Shown here: piece after piece, positions 61,122 through 64,000 of the stretch
Position numbering within the stretch: position 1 is the first letter of the stretch
Layout: each line of letters begins with the position of its first letter
Assembly: GCA_003260075.1 (NCBI GenBank)
Contig: QLIY01000729.1
Coordinates: 19,539-83,538, forward strand
Origin: Phallusia mammillata
Taxonomy: Eukaryota; Chordata; Ascidiacea; Phlebobranchia; Ascidiidae
Reading direction: 5' to 3'
Length of the DNA: 64,000 nucleotides
Notes under the pieces: model-generated
What the model was told of the DNA's origin: nothing
The model's input: only the letters and a program-made list of their open reading frames with translations
Databases searched by the model: none
Position numbers and translations under genes: made by a program

Positions 61122-61260
61122 AGTGCCCCTCTTATATAGGTCATTTTTATGATGTCCAAATTGGTTAAACTTTGGATAAGCCATTGTGATGTAGTGAACA
61201 TTGTTTCTAGCCATATAATAATTCGATCAGTTACCCCACTAAAATGGGGTAAACTTTTAA
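58660..61260. repeat. Diverged minisatellite-like units in an intron
   Basis: A degenerate unit of roughly 110-150 bases recurs. It contains GAATTGAATGAAATTTGG, TTAATTTGTAGAAGATGTCA, then a G-rich stretch or GGTGTTGGTTGT, then CCAACATTTACCCCGCTAG. Clear copies start near 58835, 58930, 59065 and 59160. Further related units near 60465 and 61031 share CCCAACTTACAACCC, CAGTGCCCC and ATAAGCCATTGTGATGT. The G tracts at 58974, 60181 and 61054 all fall inside such units; at 61054 the G run replaces about ten bases (AAGTTACCC) seen in the 60465 copy. Confidence 0.6.
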
Positions 61261-61540
61261 CAATGTCTAATTTTTTTTTTAAATTCAGCTGTTTGTACCG
61301 GATATATCTTGGCAGATTTATTAGATCAAAAACTTTTGTAAATGAATAACATTATTTTGTGTTGTTCCATCCCTCATTATAAAACATTTTCCATTACTGT
61401 TGTTGTTCAAAATTTGATTGTGTTTTCCATCAGTTTTTTCTGTTCTTCCTAAAAAAAGAATACATCGCTGAGGTTGAGCGCAATGTAGTTGTTTTATAAA
61501 ACAAGGTAGTACTATAACCTTACTTTTTAAAGAAACTCTT
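60047..61540. repeat. Direct repeat pair of about 740 bp split by G10
   Basis: Left copy 60047-60786, right copy 60797 to about 61540, with G at 60787-60796. Both copies carry a long G tract (54 and 65) at different internal positions. Both end with ATACATCGCTGAGGTTGAG and CAAGGTAGTACTATAACCTT. Confidence 0.8.
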
Positions 61541-61644
61541 GCAGCAGTGATTTCTAACCTGTATCAACCCTTAGTTGTAAAAAGTTTTTTGGGAGCTTCT
61601 GTGCATTTGTTCCTCACAGTTTATTTTAATATATTGGTTTTTAT

Positions 61645-61925
61645 AGAAAGAGGAATATGTGTACTTATAAAAAATCCCACTAACTAAAAGTTGGTTTAGT
61701 TCTTTTTGGGGGGGGGGGAAAGAAAGAGGAACACATGTACTTATAAAAAATCCCACTAACTAAAAGTTGGTTTAGTTCTTTTTACGCCTAGGTTGCTAGC
61801 CTTGTAGCCCAATTTTTGTGTGAGGTGTACTCACAGTTGCCGAAATTTTGGGGGGGGGGTGCCTAGGTCGCTAGCGTTGTAGCCCAATTTTTGTGTGAGG
61901 TGTACTCACAGTTGCCGAAATTTTT
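61645..61925. repeat. Two successive G-joined repeat pairs
   Basis: Pair one: 61645-61707 and 61719-61783 with G11 at 61708-61718. Pair two: 61785-61849 and 61860-61925 with G10 at 61850-61859. Confidence 0.85.
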
Positions 61926-62400
61926 GGCCGGGTTATGACGTTATGAAACACCAAATATATTTTTTGCTAAACCTTGCAGTTTAAGATTGTTGCATAATCT
62001 GACATGGTGTGATTTCAACACACAGACTGATTTCCATTTTATTTAAAATCTGTACGCATCAGCTTAAACAAATTTAATGTTAAAGATGCCTATATATTAG
62101 CTGGAACATTGCGCAATGTGCATACTTTGGTTGGAAACACGTGGGTCTTCAGACAATTATGTTCTTCAGGACTGTAGCACCCATATTTGTAAAGATGTGT
62201 TAGTAATTAAGTTAAACTTAACAGACCCTGCCTTTAATTTGTTGCCTTACGAAACTAATTTATTGTATTTGCCAATATTGCTATATTTTCTGTTCTGATT
62301 GATATGTATGTCATTGTTTCAAATACTACATGACCAAAAGACAATAAATGTTTGGGCAAATAATACCAGCTTATTTGATAAAACCTTTAGAATATATAGT

Positions 62401-62543
62401 AAAAAAAATATGTGTCATAAATTTTGTCACTTTAGAAAACATTGCCCTGTTCATGTTAATAATCAGGGGGGGGGGTTTAAAAAGATATGTGTCGTAAATT
62501 TTGTCACTTTAGAAAACATTGCCCTGTTCATGTTAATAATCAA
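62401..62543. repeat. Direct repeat pair split by G10
   Basis: The copies are 62401-62465 and 62476-62543, with G at 62466-62475. Both end at GTTAATAATCA. Confidence 0.85.
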
Positions 62544-62838
62544 CCTCCCCCAAACAGTTAAATCTCATCAGACAGAACAAATTTTGTTTTTTAGCACCAA
62601 ACATTTTGAGTAACTATAATTAGGTTCATTCCCCTAATGTACTATTTTATGAACTTGCTTGATTTGTTGTTTGTTTTCAAATATAATTATAATATTTTTT
62701 GAGCAGTTATGGTTCATTTAAAAACAGTTTATTACCCTACATAACAAGAAAAGTGGCATTTTTTGGTGGTTTCGTCATTTGTGGTAGATTTATTAAATAT
62801 ATGTTGGGAATTTGACTGTTTACGAATGTTACTTTTAG

Positions 62839-62898
62839 ATTTCATCACATGAGGATTCACCTCCTGTTCCTGATTTGACCACCAGACTTCATAGCAAG
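62839..62898 (+). CDS. Candidate exon, S/P-rich linker, unknown gene
   Basis: 60 bases between TTTTAG (ends 62838) and donor GTTTGT (62899). Only the phase-0 frame is open, reading ISSHEDSPPVPDLTTRLHSK. It joins in phase to the exon at 63380 and, formally, to the phase-0 donor at 54614. The product would be a disordered, proline/serine-rich segment. Confidence 0.4.
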
Positions 62899-63020
62899 GT
62901 TTGTAATATTTTGTTTTTATGTCATAAGTAATTGCTTCAATACATAAGTTGCAACAAAAATAAAGTGAAACCTACAGTGGCATTGATTGTTTTAAGTATA
63001 TCACTTTCACATTATTTTAT

Positions 63021-63222
63021 GTAGCATTTGAAGTTTTTATTACTGGTGTTTGTGTAGATGGGTGAGGCACTGCCTAATCCAATTGGTGGCTAATTTTGTG
63101 TGTTTGTGTAACTAGGGGGGGGGGCATGTAGCATTTGAAGTTTTTATTAGTGATGTTTGTATAGATGGGTGAAGCACTGCCTAATCCAATTGGTGGCTAA
63201 TTTTGTGTGTTTGTGTAACTAG
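63021..63222. repeat. Direct repeat pair split by G10
   Basis: The copies are 63021-63114 and 63127-63222, with G at 63115-63124. The pair lies in the intron between the two candidate exons. This is the last G junction. Confidence 0.85.
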
Positions 63223-63379
63223 CAGTCATTGTGTGCTCTTTGTAAAAACAAAAATATTTGTCCCTGGGGTTAGGAATAATCAATTTGTCAGATTAAGCTT
63301 CAAATATAAATCTTTAGGCTTTGAATATATCAATATATTCCTTGATGTAGGCTTTAACTTACTTTCTTTTTTATTGCAG

Positions 63380-63499
63380 AACTCGCAGAGAAGACCATCG
63401 GACACTCAGTTTCATTTTAACAGTGCCTTGCCGAGCGATTTTGTTTTTATTTGTAATCACTATGTAGTAGTCTCCAATAATTGTATAGTGAGCCTGTGA
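63380..63499 (+). CDS. Candidate terminal exon, unknown gene
   Basis: It follows TTTTTTATTGCAG (ends 63379). In phase with the 62839 exon it reads NSQRRPSDTQFHFNSALPSD and continues to a TGA at 63497-63499. The first 20 residues look like coding sequence; the hydrophobic end (FVFICNHYVVV) may be read-through beyond a missed donor. Confidence 0.35.
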   Translation, partial: NSQRRPSDTQFHFNSALPSDFVFICNHYVVVSNNCIVSL

Positions 63500-64000
63500 A
63501 TGTCTGCTCTTCCGCCTGCTTGTGCAATGGTGGTTGGGATTTGCTTGGCTGATGTTGATGGTTGTGGCTGGTTTGCCTCAATCGCACATCGAGTATGGCT
63601 GTCTGAATTGTTGGAGCTTGTGTTTCGATGCCAGATAGGTGACTGGGTGGTAGGATAGCAACTGGTTCGCAACAGGGATCGGGCTGTTCCCGTTTTAAAC
63701 CGGTGTGTGTATGGGCTGCTCACGCGGCTGTACACTGCAGTTATTTGTTCCTGCTCNTGGTGGTGGGATAGCAACTGGTTCGCAACGGGGATCGGATTGT
63801 TCCCGCTTTAATCCGGTGTGTGTATGGGCTGCTCACGCGGCTGTACACTGCAGTTATTTGTTCCTGCTCATCGGTAGGGGCACTTAGCTAGTTGGAGTGC
63901 TTACCTCGCTAGTTCATGTGTTTACTGTTAGGACCCTGTCCGCTAGACACCTCCTCTAATTGACGGCACAGTATTGTTGTGATTCGGGTTTGATGTCAGT
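63500..64000. repeat. GC-richer repeated sequence at window edge
   Basis: Base composition rises clearly above the surrounding DNA. About 105 bases (GCAACTGGTTCGCAAC to TTGTTCCTGCTC) occur twice, at about 63658-63756 and 63770-63870, on either side of a single N at 63757. Copies differ by a few SNPs, including a CAGGG/CGGGG change, again as expected for overlapping contig ends. The 104-codon minus-strand frame here (63460-63774) is rich in S, T and Q and crosses the N; I do not call it. Confidence 0.55.

Larger units (their letters stand above)
57557..62838 (+). other. Probable intron with tandem repeats and G tracts
   Basis: Contains the diverged tandem repeat region 58660-61260 and the G-joined pairs listed separately. 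It also has G tracts at 58273-58288 (16), 58974-59000 (27), 60181-60234 (54) and 61054-61118 (65), and a short TA microsatellite at about 59586-59600. The plus-strand frame at 57747-58019 (90 codons) has no recognisable domain. Confidence 0.4.

Noticed and set aside
7318..63222. CRISPR-like or satellite array interpretation of the repeated copies
   Set aside because: Each pair is a different sequence with no common repeat or spacer length; the only shared element is the homopolymer junction.

Overview
This window looks like nuclear DNA from an AT-rich animal genome. The genes have many short GT-AG introns with pyrimidine-rich acceptors, there are small DNA transposons with target-site duplications, and no bacterial-style operons. 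An invertebrate chordate such as an ascidian (Ciona-like) would fit the short introns, high polymorphism and gene families, but that is inference; the sequence alone does not fix the species.

Layout. Positions 1 to about 47.3 kb hold no gene I can support. This part contains diverged tandem repeats, hAT-type and TA-target MITEs, one hAT transposase remnant, tRNA-like SINE fragments and many pairs of near-identical direct repeats. Positions 47.4-51.1 kb (+) hold an eight-exon gene for a six-transmembrane DRAM/TMEM150 (Frag1/DRAM/Sfk1) family protein. Facing it at 52.7-53.7 kb (-) is a two-exon gene for a basic protein that resembles ashwin, a tRNA-ligase-complex subunit. About 0.8 kb further on, divergent from it, 54.476 kb (+) begins the first coding exon of an unidentified gene. 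Candidate later exons lie at 57.48, 62.84 and 63.38 kb. The large introns between them carry diverged tandem repeats. The last 0.5 kb is a GC-richer repeated sequence.

The most striking feature is a recurring architecture: copy A, then a run of about 10-20 G (or C), then copy A again with a few percent SNPs and small indels. More than 30 such junctions occur. The runs are G from 7.4 to 12.1 kb, C from 19.1 to 43.3 kb, and G again from 46.0 to 63.1 kb. The two switches fall in the intervals that contain the 437-base N gap (18388-18824) and the single N at 45266. The best reading is that two divergent haplotypes were joined end to end by the assembler with homopolymer-tailed contig ends, so most of these duplications are probably not present in the real chromosome. 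A biological origin (strand-polar G-tract insertion with long target duplication) is the alternative to exclude. One pair shows a hAT-like insertion present in one copy and absent in the other. Seven longer G or C tracts (54-98 bases, and a few of 16-27) mostly lack flanking copies; one lies inside an intron of the DRAM-family gene and one inside a hAT MITE.
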